Under the pieces are notes generated by a model. It did no database searches and had not been told where the DNA came from. It was given only the letters and a program-made list of their open reading frames with translations. 21,582 nucleotides of DNA, taken from assembly GCA_900757195.1 (NCBI GenBank), contig CAAEMZ010000045.1:1-21582 (forward strand), in the 5' to 3' direction. Below are positions 1-8,071 of the stretch, piece by piece (the first letter of the stretch is position 1; every line of letters starts with the position of its first letter). The translations under genes were made by a program, and so were the position numbers. Source of the stretch: Lachnospiraceae bacterium. GTDB taxonomy: Bacteria; Bacillota; Clostridia; Lachnospirales; Lachnospiraceae.

Positions 1-57
1 ACCGATCTGGATAATGCCGCAGATTCTGCCACGGAAGCATCCTCTGAAAGCCGTTAA
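1..57 (+). CDS. C-terminal tail of an unidentified protein (partial)
   Basis: Reading frame 1 is open from the left edge to a TAA at 55-57, giving an 18-residue hydrophilic, acidic and Ser/Ala-rich tail (TDLDNAADSATEASSESR). A terminator hairpin follows within about 15 bases, which fits the end of a plus-strand gene converging on nifJ. The tail carries no motif and cannot be assigned to a family. Frame 2 is also open through this stretch, so the frame choice rests on the stop-terminator spacing alone. The same bases contain a short match to part of a TPP riboswitch, discussed under rejected items. Confidence 0.4.
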   Translation, partial: TDLDNAADSATEASSESR

Positions 58-64
58 CTGCCAC

Positions 65-100
65 AAAAAACGCCGCCCGGAATACCGGACGGCGCTTTCT
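65..100. terminator. Bidirectional intrinsic terminator between the left-edge gene and nifJ
   Basis: A 10-bp stem (71-80 CGCCGCCCGG with 85-94 CCGGACGGCG, one G-T pair) encloses the loop AATA. On the minus strand it is followed at once by six T's (bases 65-70), which makes it a textbook terminator for nifJ, whose stop codon lies about 40 bases earlier. On the plus strand it is followed by CTTTCTT, so it can also end the left-edge gene. Confidence 0.85.
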
Positions 101-134
101 TATGCGACAGTACAATTTGATTCTTTATTTAAAA

Positions 135-3100
135 TCAATCAGCTAATTTGATGTAGCCAGCAAGTCTTTCCTTAGCGTCAGCTTCATTCTTAGCGAACAT
201 TTCTTCAGCGATTTCTGGGAATGTTCTCTGTAAGGAAGAATAACGAACTTCGCTGAGGATGAAGTCTCTGAAGTTACCTGTAGGTTCTTTTGTGGAATCA
301 AGGATAAATGGATTCTTTCCTTCTGCTTTGAGCAGTGGATTGTATCTCCACATATGCCAGTATCCGCAAGCTACAGCTTCTTTGATTCTTGCCTGAGCAC
401 CGCTCATGCCACCTTTAATACCATGGTTGATACATGGAGCATAACCAATGATTAAGGATGGACCTGGATAGCTTTCAGCTTCTTTCAGGGCTTTAACTAA
501 CTGAGCCTGGTTTGCACCCATAGCAACTTCTGCTACGTATACATAACCGTAGGAAACAGCCATCATACCAAGGTCTTTCTTCTTCTGTTTCTTACCAGAA
601 GCAGCGAACTTAGCAACAGCGCCCATTGGTGTAGATTTAGAAGCCTGTCCACCTGTGTTGGAGTAAACTTCTGTATCGTATACGAATACGTTGATATCTT
701 CACCGGAAGCTAATACGTGGTCTAATCCGCCGTAACCGATGTCGTATGCCCATCCGTCACCACCGAAGATCCACTGGGATTTCTTAACAAGTAAGTCTTT
801 ATTTGCTTCGATTGCTTCACATGCAGCTTTAACTTCGCCGTCACATGTGCAATCTTTGATAGCTTCTAATAATGCAGCGGAGGAAACTTTGGACTCTTCA
901 CCTAAGTTCATTGTTGCAAGCCAGTTTTCCATAGCTTCTTTTACAGTACCTGTAGCTTTTTCTGCTGCAGCTTTTACTGTATCACGAAGGCCTTCTCTAC
1001 GCTGTTTCTGGCCTAAGTACATACCTAAACCAAATTCGGCATTATCTTCGAATAAGGAGTTACACCAAGCTGGTCCCTGTCCTTTTTCGTTCTTTGTATA
1101 AGGCATGGATGGTGTGGAAGCACCCCAGATAGAGGAACATCCAGTAGCATTTGCGATATACATACGATCACCGAATAACTGTGTCATTAATTTAGCATAT
1201 GGTGTTTCACCACAACCTGCACAAGCGCCGGAGAACTCGAATAATGGCTGTTCGAACTGGCTGCCTTTAACAGTAAATTTATCAAGAGGATTTTCCTTCT
1301 TGGATACTGTCATAGCGTATTCCCAGTTAGCAGCTTCTGCTTCCTGAGTATGAGCAGGAACCATAGTCAGAGCTTTTTCCTTAGCCGGGCAGACATTTGC
1401 ACAGCTTCCACATCCAAGACAGTCAAGTGGAGATACCTGCATCTTGAACATGTACTGATCAACGCCTTTACCTTTACCGGCAACTGCACCAAATCCTTCT
1501 GGAGCTGCTGCGTTTTCTTCAGCATTTAAGAGGATTGGACGGATTGTAGCGTGAGGACATACATAAGCACACTGGTTACACTGGATACATTTGGAAGCAT
1601 CCCATGCAGGAACCATAGTTGCTACACCACGTTTTTCGTATGCAGCAGTACCTAATTCGAAATGTCCGTCTTCTCTTCCAAGATACATACTAACTGGAAG
1701 ATCATCGCCTTTACAAGCGTTCATAGGCTGTACGATATTCTTAACGAAATCTGGAATTTCTTTTGTTTCTGTAACTTCTGGATCAACAGCGTTTGCCCAT
1801 TCAGCAGGAACAGCAACTTCAACAGCGCCATCTACACCAGCATCTACTGCTGCGTAGTTCATGTTAACGATTCCTTCACCCTTCTTACCGTAGGATTTAA
1901 GAATAGCTTCTTTCATGTATTTAACAGCATCTTCGATTGGAATAATGTTTGCCAGTTTGAAGAATGCAGCCTGAAGTACAGAGTTTGTACGGTTACCAAG
2001 ACCGATTTCTCTTGCGATCTTTGTAGCGTTGATTGTGTAGAATTTAACGTGTTTCTGAGCAAGAGCTCTCTTAACGCTTGCTGGCAGTTTTTCGTCTAAT
2101 TCTTCAGCAGACCATTCTGTATTGAAGAGGAATGTACCGCCTTCTTTAACGTCGCTTAACATATCATACAGGTTGATGTATGCTTCGTTATGACAAGCAA
2201 CGAAGTCAGCTGTTGTAACAAGGTATGTAGAACGGATTGGTTTTTTACCAAAACGTAAGTGGGACTGTGTAACACCACCGGATTTTTTGGAATCATAGTG
2301 GAAGTATGCCTGAGCATACATATCTGTATGGTCACCAATGATCTTGATGGAGTTCTTGTTAGCACCAACAGTACCGTCAGCACCCAGACCCCAGAATTTA
2401 CAACTTGTTGTGCCTTCACCAGCAACGTCAACCTGAGGAAGAACTGGCAGAGACAGATGTGTAACGTCATCGACGATACCGATTGTGAAGTTGTTCTTTG
2501 GAGCATCAAGTTTAAGGTTTTCAAATACAGAGATAATCTGGCTTGGAGTAACGTCTTTAGAACCAAGACCGTAACGTCCGCCAACGATTGTAGCCTGTTT
2601 TCCGGCTCTGTAGAATGCACTCAGAGTATCCATGTAAACTGGTTCTCCGATAGCACCGCTTTCGATATCTCTATCAAGAACAGCGATCTTTGTAGCTGTT
2701 GCAGGAATAGCTGCAAGGAATGCTTCTTCTTTGAATGGTCTGTACAGGTGAATCTGAACTAAACCAACTTTTTCGCCTTTAGCCATCATGTAATCGATAG
2801 TTTCTTTTGCTGCGTCGCAGACAGAACCCATAGCGATGATAACACGATCAGCCTGAGGATCACCGTAGTAGTTGAATAATTTGTAATCACGGCCAGTCAT
2901 TTCGCTGACTTTTTCCATGTATTCTTCAACAACTTCCGGAAGAGCATCGTAGAAACGGTTACGTGCTTCACATCCCTGCATGAAGATATCAGGGTTCTGA
3001 GCTGTACCTCTAACTACTGGATGTTCTGGGTTTAAAGCGTTCTTTCTGAATTCAGCCAGTGCGTCGTAATCAACTAACTTAGCTAATTCATCATAGTCTG

Positions 3101-3656
3101 TACATTCAACTTTCTGAATTTCGTGAGATGTACGGAAACCATCAAAGAAGTGAAGGAATGGTACACGGCCTTTAAGCGCTGCAAGATGAGCAACTGCTGC
3201 AAGGTCCATAACTTCCTGAACGGAACCGGAACATAACATAGCGAAACCAGTCTGACGACATGCCATAACGTCTGTGTGATCACCAAAGATGTTCAGTGCA
3301 TGTGTTGCAAGAGCTCTGGCACTTACGTGGAATACACTAGGAAGCATCTCACCAGCAATTTTGTACATGTTAGGGATCATCAGAAGAAGACCCTGAGAAG
3401 CTGTGTATGTTGTTGTTAAAGCACCTGTGGACAGAGAGCCGTGTACGGTACCAGCAGCACCTGCTTCGGACTGCATTTCAACAACTTTTACAGTCTGACC
3501 AAAAATGTTTTTTCTGCCGTTTGCAGCCCATTCGTCTGTAACTTCGGCCATTGGTGAGGATGGTGTGATTGGGAAAATACCAGCAACTTCTGTAAATGCA
3601 TAGGAAGTCCATGCAGCAGCAGTGTTACCATCCATGGTTTTCATAACTTTTGCCAT
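135..3656 (-). CDS. nifJ: Pyruvate:ferredoxin (flavodoxin) oxidoreductase, single-chain type
   Basis: This cytoplasmic enzyme oxidatively decarboxylates pyruvate to acetyl-CoA and CO2 and passes electrons to ferredoxin or flavodoxin. It is the central step linking glycolysis to fermentation in anaerobes. All expected domains are present in 1173 residues, the normal length. The N-terminal pyrimidine-binding domain holds FPITPSSPMAE. Two 4Fe-4S motifs follow, CIQCNQCAYVCP near residue 690 and CLGCGSCANVCPAK near 745. CAGCGETPY near 809 supplies the proximal cluster, and the thiamine-diphosphate/Mg motif GDGWAYDIGYGG lies near 964. An ATG 30 bases upstream (3686) is open in frame, but the start at 3656 is preferred: it has AAAGGAGA about 9 bases ahead and gives the family N-terminus MAKVMKTMDGNTA. 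The gene is monocistronic, with its own promoter and terminator. Codons look biased toward a restricted set, as in highly expressed genes. Confidence 0.97.
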   Translation of the reverse strand: MAKVMKTMDGNTAAAWTSYAFTEVAGIFPITPSSPMAEVTDEWAANGRKNIFGQTVKVVEMQSEAGAAGTVHGSLSTGALTTTYTASQGLLLMIPNMYKIAGEMLPSVFHVSARALATHALNIFGDHTDVMACRQTGFAMLCSGSVQEVMDLAAVAHLAALKGRVPFLHFFDGFRTSHEIQKVECTDYDELAKLVDYDALAEFRKNALNPEHPVVRGTAQNPDIFMQGCEARNRFYDALPEVVEEYMEKVSEMTGRDYKLFNYYGDPQADRVIIAMGSVCDAAKETIDYMMAKGEKVGLVQIHLYRPFKEEAFLAAIPATATKIAVLDRDIESGAIGEPVYMDTLSAFYRAGKQATIVGGRYGLGSKDVTPSQIISVFENLKLDAPKNNFTIGIVDDVTHLSLPVLPQVDVAGEGTTSCKFWGLGADGTVGANKNSIKIIGDHTDMYAQAYFHYDSKKSGGVTQSHLRFGKKPIRSTYLVTTADFVACHNEAYINLYDMLSDVKEGGTFLFNTEWSAEELDEKLPASVKRALAQKHVKFYTINATKIAREIGLGNRTNSVLQAAFFKLANIIPIEDAVKYMKEAILKSYGKKGEGIVNMNYAAVDAGVDGAVEVAVPAEWANAVDPEVTETKEIPDFVKNIVQPMNACKGDDLPVSMYLGREDGHFELGTAAYEKRGVATMVPAWDASKCIQCNQCAYVCPHATIRPILLNAEENAAAPEGFGAVAGKGKGVDQYMFKMQVSPLDCLGCGSCANVCPAKEKALTMVPAHTQEAEAANWEYAMTVSKKENPLDKFTVKGSQFEQPLFEFSGACAGCGETPYAKLMTQLFGDRMYIANATGCSSIWGASTPSMPYTKNEKGQGPAWCNSLFEDNAEFGLGMYLGQKQRREGLRDTVKAAAEKATGTVKEAMENWLATMNLGEESKVSSAALLEAIKDCTCDGEVKAACEAIEANKDLLVKKSQWIFGGDGWAYDIGYGGLDHVLASGEDINVFVYDTEVYSNTGGQASKSTPMGAVAKFAASGKKQKKKDLGMMAVSYGYVYVAEVAMGANQAQLVKALKEAESYPGPSLIIGYAPCINHGIKGGMSGAQARIKEAVACGYWHMWRYNPLLKAEGKNPFILDSTKEPTGNFRDFILSEVRYSSLQRTFPEIAEEMFAKNEADAKERLAGYIKLAD

Positions 3657-3690
3657 TTTGAAAAAATCTCCTTTCATTTGTAGCATATAA

Positions 3691-3707
3691 TAATGCTGTA
3701 CGCATTA
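3691..3707 (-). promoter_or_regulatory. Short hairpin at the 5' end of the nifJ mRNA
   Basis: TAATGC and GCATTA pair around a 5-base loop, beginning about 7 bases after the predicted transcription start (~3714). It lies too far from the ribosome binding site (3663-3670) to block it. A 5'-terminal stem like this commonly stabilises abundant transcripts. That role is inferred. Confidence 0.4.
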
Positions 3708-3720
3708 CATTCCAATGATT

Positions 3721-3750
3721 ATTTTAATACAGATTGAACAATCAAGTCAA
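3721..3750 (-). promoter_or_regulatory. Predicted sigma-A promoter of nifJ with an inverted repeat in the spacer
   Basis: Read on the minus strand, TTGACT (3745-3750) and TAAAAT (3721-3726) are separated by 18 bases, leaving a leader of about 58 bases. The spacer holds the palindrome GATTG-AA-CAATC (3732-3743). An inverted copy of its core, ATTGTTCA, lies upstream at 3768-3775. The palindrome could be an operator. No known regulator is recognised. Confidence 0.6.
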
Positions 3751-3801
3751 GGAATAAACGTGGAAAAATTGTTCATATTTCAGCACAATCCTGTGAACTC
3801 T

Positions 3802-4812
3802 TTACAAGGCTTTGGTAATTGAGATATAATATGAAACTTCGCCGCTATAGCTCTCAGCATCATAACTAATATAAATTTCATATATATCCGTATAGTAAAA
3901 TACATAACCATCCTTTTCGGCATCCTTCTTCTGTTCCGTAAATTCTTTCCTGAAGCCATCGCCGTCGCCGTCCAAAGCGTTCATGACTGCTGTAAAAAGG
4001 TTTTCTGCCGCTTCTTCACTGAACACGGCATAACTCACTTCATGCAGACGTTTGCTGGCAGTATCCCATGAAATATTCAAATAGCTTCCGACGTCACCGT
4101 CGAGATGATACATCCGCGACTGGTTAAAGTAAGTTCTCGAATCATCGCCGCCATAAAAATACCCATAGTTGTCGGACCCATCCGAATAATCGGTGATATC
4201 TCCTCCCAGATCTTCAAGTCCCTGCTCCATCCGGGGCTGAAAATCCTCCCAGATAATATCCATATGTTCATTTCCCGTACATTCCTCTCCTCTGGCCATC
4301 ACCTCCTCATCGGTAAACTCCGCCATATCTCCATAGCTGTCCGCCGAAAAATCATCATCCGAGAAAAAAATATCATTCCCGCCGCCGCTCTCCGGTGTTT
4401 TAAAGCCAATTTCAAATTCCTTCATCAGATTCCGGGCAAGTCCGGGCAGTGATGTAAAGAGCATACAGGCTGCAATCACAATGGCGATCAGCCGTCCCCT
4501 GCCGGATGCTTTTTTTCTTTCGGCTTTTTGACTTCCGTAGACTTCACGAAATTCTGAATCGCTCTGTTCCTCAGCTTTTTTATGACGCTCCCACCGATGT
4601 TTTTCTTCTGACGGCATCGACGTCACCGAACCGTCTTCGTGATAACTGTACGCATGCTCCATCGCATCATAAGAACAGTCCGGCCCGCTCATACTGCCTG
4701 TACTGTAATGAATATCTATGTACATGGGTTTCCAGATGAAGGAATGGCAGCTGTCACAGCGATGGGCCTTTTTCATCGGCTGGTCACACAGTGGACATAT
4801 ACGTGTTTTCAT
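3802..4812 (-). CDS. Membrane-anchored zinc-ribbon protein of unknown function
   Basis: The family is not recognised. The 336-residue protein begins with a zinc-ribbon-like pair of motifs, CPLC and CDSC (Cys 6, 9, 19, 22). A charged, cytoplasm-like linker to about residue 105 follows, then one membrane segment at about 106-124 (LIAIVIAACMLFTSLPGLA). The remaining ~210 residues are acidic and probably extracytoplasmic. There is no signal-peptidase or lipobox motif, so it is probably a single-pass protein with a cytoplasmic N-terminus. The outer region contains ECTG followed by a His-Asp, a conserved core (SWDTASKRLHEV...FTAVMNALD) and an ending YYISI. The same layout occurs in the upstream neighbour at 4975-5706, so the two are diverged paralogues that kept the outer domain. 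The start has AGGATG about 7 bases ahead. No clear terminator follows before the nifJ promoter. Confidence 0.85.
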   Translation of the reverse strand: MKTRICPLCDQPMKKAHRCDSCHSFIWKPMYIDIHYSTGSMSGPDCSYDAMEHAYSYHEDGSVTSMPSEEKHRWERHKKAEEQSDSEFREVYGSQKAERKKASGRGRLIAIVIAACMLFTSLPGLARNLMKEFEIGFKTPESGGGNDIFFSDDDFSADSYGDMAEFTDEEVMARGEECTGNEHMDIIWEDFQPRMEQGLEDLGGDITDYSDGSDNYGYFYGGDDSRTYFNQSRMYHLDGDVGSYLNISWDTASKRLHEVSYAVFSEEAAENLFTAVMNALDGDGDGFRKEFTEQKKDAEKDGYVFYYTDIYEIYISYDAESYSGEVSYYISITKAL

Positions 4813-4899
4813 GGTTTCATCCTACTTTCTGCATTCTTCCAAAACGGATATTTCGGATTTAAAAATTTCAGATTTAAAAGAATGTTTTTTGATACTTCT

Positions 4900-4928
4900 A
4901 TTTTACAGTAAATATGTTCCTTATACAA
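4900..4928 (-). promoter_or_regulatory. Predicted sigma-A promoter of the zinc-ribbon protein gene
   Basis: TTGTAT (4923-4928) and TAAAAT (4900-4905) are separated by 17 bases on the minus strand, giving a leader of about 80 bases. With this promoter the gene need not depend on read-through from 4975-5706. No terminator hairpin was seen in the 162-base gap, so co-transcription remains possible. Confidence 0.55.
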
Positions 4929-4974
4929 GCAGATTTCACTGGATAATTTCGACAATTATTCTGTCTTCCGGATT

Positions 4975-5706
4975 TTATTCTGACGGCTGGATGCTTATAT
5001 AATATTTTTTATCTTTTTTCATCCCGTGAACATAATCCTGTTCCAGCATATAAATCCTGAATCCTTTATCTTCATACGTAATATTCCGGTTATCTCCGAG
5101 TTGTTTTAGCTTTTTATAAATTTCTTCAAAAATCCGGCCGCTCTCATCCGTTCCCATGCCAAGTTTTTCCATAACATCTGTAAAAACCATTTTTGCATCT
5201 TCTTTGAAAGGGATAAACATCATCACACCATGCAGACGGCCGCTGACCGCATCCCTGTCCACGGAAACTTCCACAAAATCTTTATCCTGATCTTCCTTCT
5301 GCTTATACCACTCATATCGAAGGCTGTAATAAGTTTCTTCATTTCCGTCAATGCCGACATTGTATAAAGACTCTTTCATCTCCTTCCAGTCACCGCCGCC
5401 CCATTTTTCCAGGTGGTCTTTGACGAAAAGTTCCATTTCTTCACCCTGCATATCCCAGTGGGCCCCCGTACATTCTGTCGGATTTTCCAGGGCATCAAAT
5501 TCATTTTGATAAAGCATCTTCCAATTTGAACCTTCATGCACATTTTCCATCGGATTTGAAAATTTCGGATCTTCAAAAATTTTGTCTTCCGCCGCTTTTT
5601 TCTCACTGACGATCTGTTCCCCCCGGTCCATAATCCCTCTCTGAAAGAAAAAGATACCGGCTGCCGCTGCAATAATAATAAGCAGGATTCCATAGCTTTT
5701 TTTCAT
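4975..5706 (-). CDS. Small membrane-anchored protein of unknown function, paralogue of 3802-4812
   Basis: The family is not recognised. The protein has 243 residues from the start chosen at 5706 (MKKSYGILL...). An in-frame ATG at 5742 would add 12 residues, but it lies inside the pnp terminator stem and upstream of the predicted transcription start. The chosen start has AGAGGGGG about 7 bases ahead. A positive MKK start and a membrane segment at about residues 5-21 (GILLIIIAAAAGIFFF) suggest an uncleaved N-terminal anchor, with about 220 hydrophilic residues outside the membrane. The outer part shares with its neighbour the ECTG-x-x-W/H-x-D region, the RLHGV...FTDVMEKLG core and the terminal YYISI. 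The paralogue has an N-terminal zinc ribbon that this one lacks. The two genes sit in tandem with 162 bases between them. Confidence 0.82.
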   Translation of the reverse strand: MKKSYGILLIIIAAAAGIFFFQRGIMDRGEQIVSEKKAAEDKIFEDPKFSNPMENVHEGSNWKMLYQNEFDALENPTECTGAHWDMQGEEMELFVKDHLEKWGGGDWKEMKESLYNVGIDGNEETYYSLRYEWYKQKEDQDKDFVEVSVDRDAVSGRLHGVMMFIPFKEDAKMVFTDVMEKLGMGTDESGRIFEEIYKKLKQLGDNRNITYEDKGFRIYMLEQDYVHGMKKDKKYYISIQPSE

Positions 5707-5730
5707 ATGTCCGCCCCCTCTCTTACCTTT

Positions 5731-5739
5731 ATCATAGCA
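5731..5739 (-). promoter_or_regulatory. Predicted extended -10 promoter of the small membrane protein gene
   Basis: On the minus strand TGCTATGAT reads as an extended -10 (TG-n-TATGAT) with no good -35. It begins two bases after the U-tract of the pnp terminator. The leader would be only about 18 bases, just enough to hold the ribosome binding site. The match is good but short. Confidence 0.5.
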
Positions 5740-5740
5740 C

Positions 5741-5774
5741 AAAAAGGCGCTTCCTCATATAGAAGAAACGCCTT
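5741..5774 (-). terminator. Intrinsic terminator of pnp
   Basis: On the minus strand a 13-bp stem (AAGGCGTTTCTTC with GAGGAAGCGCCTT, including G-U pairs) closes the loop TATAT. The 3' arm runs into five T's (5741-5745 on the complement). It lies about 20 bases beyond the pnp stop codon. Confidence 0.88.
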
Positions 5775-5794
5775 CGTTATATTAGTTTTTTTAA

Positions 5795-7888
5795 TTATTC
5801 TGCATCTTTTTTGCTGAAGCTGATGCGGCCCATTTTGTCTTTTCCAAGACATTTAACTTTAATCACATCACCAAGGGTCAGGACGTCTTCAACGCGGTTG
5901 ACACGTTTTTTGTCCAGTTTGGAAATATGAACCATACCTTCTTTGCCCGGAGCAAATTCAAGGAAAGCGCCAAATTCTTTGATGCTTACAACTTTGCCGA
6001 CATAAATTTTGCCTTCTTCAAAATCGGAAGCGATCATCTGAATCATTTCAATGGCTTTATCAATATTTTCTTTTTCCAGTCCACAGACAGCGACTGCACC
6101 ATCGTCGGTAATATCAATCTTCACACCGGTTTCGTCGATGATCTGATTGATGACTTTACCTTTAGCGCCGACAACATCACCGATCTTCTGAGGATCGATC
6201 ATAATCTGTGTAATCTTCGGTGCAAATTCACCAACTTCTTTACGAGGTTCTGCAATCGCCGGAGTGAGTACTTCATTGATGATGTATTCACGGGCTTCTT
6301 TTGTCCGGCGAATCGCTTCTTCAATGATCGGACGTGTCAGACCATGGATTTTGATATCCATCTGAATCGCTGTAATACCGTCATGGGTACCGGCAACCTT
6401 GAAGTCCATATCGCCGAAGAAGTCTTCGAGACCCTGGATATCGGTTAATACAACGTAATCGTCATCGGTTTCTCCGGTAACAAGACCTGCGGAAATTCCG
6501 GCAACCTGTTTCTTGATCGGTACACCTGCTGCCATCAGAGACATGGTGGATGCACAGATACTTGCCTGGGATGTGGAACCATTGGATTCGAAGGTTTCAG
6601 AAACGGTACGAATCGCATATGGGAATTCTTCTGTACTTGGAAGAACAGGTACCAGAGCTTTTTCAGCCAGTGCACCATGACCGATTTCACGGCGTCCCGG
6701 TCCTCTGGAAGGTTTTGTTTCACCCACAGAGTAGGATGGGAAATTATAGTGGTGCATATAACGTTTGGATGTCACGGTCAGATCCAGTCCGTCGATACGC
6801 TGCGCCTCGGATAACGGAGCCAGTGTTGTCACTGTACAGATCTGAGTCTGTCCACGGGTAAACATCGCGGAACCATGAACTCTAGGCACCAGATCCACTT
6901 CGGCTGCCAGCGGACGAATCTGATTCAGCGCACGGCCGTCCGGACGTTTGTGGTCTTTTAAGATCATCTTGCGGACCGTTTTCTTCTGATACTGGTAAAC
7001 GGCTTCATCAATCAGTTCCAGCCATTCTTCATTATCTGCAAAGGCTTCTGCCAGTTTTTCTTTAATTTCACGGATATTTTCATCACGAACCTGTTTTTCA
7101 TCTGTAAATACCGCTTCTTCCATCGCTTCCTGCGGAACGATTTCTTTAATCGCTGCAAATAATTCCTCCGGAACCGCACAGCTTGTATATTCATGTTTTT
7201 CCTTACCACATTCAGCAACGATAACATCAATAAATTTAATGATTTCCTGATTCATTTCATGCGCTGCAAAGATTGCTTCGATCATCTGATCTTCTGGCAC
7301 TTCGTTGGCGCCGGCTTCGATCATAATCACCTTTTCACGGGTAGAAGCTACCGTCAGCGCTAAATCCGAAACATTTCTTTCATCGGTTGTCGGGTTGAAA
7401 ATCAGTTTTCCATCAATCAAGCCTACCTGTGTTGCAGCAATCGGTCCGTCAAAAGGGATATCGGAAATGGCTGTTGCGATCGCAGAACCGAGCATCGCAA
7501 CAACTTCCGGATTCGCATCCGGATCAACGCTCATAACGAGGTTGTTTAAAGTCACATCGTTCCGGTAATCCTTCGGGAACAGCGGACGCATCGGACGGTC
7601 GATCACACGGGAAGTCAGCACCGCATGTTCGCTGGCTTTACCTTCACGTTTATTAAATCCTCCCGGAATCTTTCCGACAGAATACATCTTTTCTTCAAAC
7701 TCCACGCTCAGCGGGAAGAAGTCGATACCTTCTCTCGGTTTTTCAGATGCTGTTGCTGTAGACAGAACAACGGTATCTCCATAGTGCATATATGCAGCGC
7801 CGTTCGCCTGTTTTGCCACACGGCCGATGTCCACGCGAAGTGTTCTTCCTGCCAGTTCCATAGAATAGCTCTTGTACTCTTTTGACAT
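5795..7888 (-). CDS. pnp: Polyribonucleotide nucleotidyltransferase (PNPase)
   Basis: PNPase degrades RNA 3' to 5' using phosphate, releasing nucleoside diphosphates. It works in mRNA turnover and RNA quality control as a trimer. The 697-residue protein has the full bacterial architecture. A first RNase PH domain spans about residues 10-145, followed by a helical linker. The second, catalytic RNase PH domain spans about 300-540, with GPGRREIGHGALAEKAL and the acidic motif DMDFKVAGT. A KH domain follows with the GAKG loop (GAKGKVINQI), then a C-terminal S1 domain (GKVVSIKEFGAFLEF...GMVHIS). An in-frame ATG at 7924 is rejected because the start at 7888 has AAGGAGAA 6-7 bases ahead and gives the usual MSKEYKSYSMELAG beginning. 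It lies downstream of rpsO, as in many bacteria. A long leader hairpin at 7919-8006 suggests post-transcriptional control. Confidence 0.97.
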   Translation of the reverse strand: MSKEYKSYSMELAGRTLRVDIGRVAKQANGAAYMHYGDTVVLSTATASEKPREGIDFFPLSVEFEEKMYSVGKIPGGFNKREGKASEHAVLTSRVIDRPMRPLFPKDYRNDVTLNNLVMSVDPDANPEVVAMLGSAIATAISDIPFDGPIAATQVGLIDGKLIFNPTTDERNVSDLALTVASTREKVIMIEAGANEVPEDQMIEAIFAAHEMNQEIIKFIDVIVAECGKEKHEYTSCAVPEELFAAIKEIVPQEAMEEAVFTDEKQVRDENIREIKEKLAEAFADNEEWLELIDEAVYQYQKKTVRKMILKDHKRPDGRALNQIRPLAAEVDLVPRVHGSAMFTRGQTQICTVTTLAPLSEAQRIDGLDLTVTSKRYMHHYNFPSYSVGETKPSRGPGRREIGHGALAEKALVPVLPSTEEFPYAIRTVSETFESNGSTSQASICASTMSLMAAGVPIKKQVAGISAGLVTGETDDDYVVLTDIQGLEDFFGDMDFKVAGTHDGITAIQMDIKIHGLTRPIIEEAIRRTKEAREYIINEVLTPAIAEPRKEVGEFAPKITQIMIDPQKIGDVVGAKGKVINQIIDETGVKIDITDDGAVAVCGLEKENIDKAIEMIQMIASDFEEGKIYVGKVVSIKEFGAFLEFAPGKEGMVHISKLDKKRVNRVEDVLTLGDVIKVKCLGKDKMGRISFSKKDAE

Positions 7889-7918
7889 AATCATTCTCCT
7901 TATAAAAATATATGATAT

Positions 7919-8006
7919 TTTCACAGGAACTCATCGAAACTACTGAAAAAAACACATCCGGAGATATCCTCTTTTCAGTGGTCTCGAGTTGAAGATTCCT
8001 GTGAAA
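7919..8006 (-). promoter_or_regulatory. Long imperfect hairpin in the pnp mRNA leader
   Basis: The outer stem is 11 bp and perfect (7919-7929 TTTCACAGGAA with 7996-8006 TTCCTGTGAAA). A 3-bp CTC/GAG step follows, flanked by a 3-base and a 7-base bulge. Then comes a 14-position stem (7936-7949 with 7972-7985) with one mismatch and one G-U pair. The apex can form GGA-UAUC-UCC. The structure ends about 18 bases before the pnp ribosome binding site and has no T-tract after it, so it is not a terminator. In Escherichia coli a long pnp leader stem is cut by RNase III and PNPase then represses its own mRNA. A similar role here is inferred from position and shape only. Confidence 0.65.
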
Positions 8007-8038
8007 GCATGTAAAATCTTTTTCTTTTTATGCAAATA

Positions 8039-8062
8039 GTGGGATGGAAAGCTCCATCCCAC
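8039..8062 (-). terminator. Hairpin after rpsO, probably a leaky terminator
   Basis: A perfect 10-bp stem (GTGGGATGGA with TCCATCCCAC) encloses a 4-base loop, 10 bases beyond the rpsO stop codon. On the minus strand it is followed by TATTTGCATAAAA, a poor T-tract. It may therefore act as a partial terminator or a stable rpsO 3' end that allows read-through into pnp. No convincing separate pnp promoter was found between here and the pnp leader hairpin. Confidence 0.55.
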
Positions 8063-8071
8063 GATGCAAAA

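Noticed and set aside
1..25. ACC followed by GATCTGGATAATGCC, similar to the 3' conserved part of a TPP riboswitch
   Set aside because: The following conserved AGCGTAGGGA-type segment is missing, no plus-strand thiamine gene follows (nifJ is on the other strand), and the stretch reads as an open frame ending in TAA before a terminator. The 5' half lies outside the window, so a remnant cannot be excluded.
1662..2762. Open frames of 145 and 167 codons on the plus strand opposite nifJ
   Set aside because: They are antisense to a full-length conserved gene, with low-complexity Cys/Ser/Phe-rich products and no start signals.
8007..8038. Separate promoter for pnp (TTTGCA-17-TACATG)
   Set aside because: The -10 matches the consensus at only about three positions, so it was not called. 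Read-through from rpsO is more likely.
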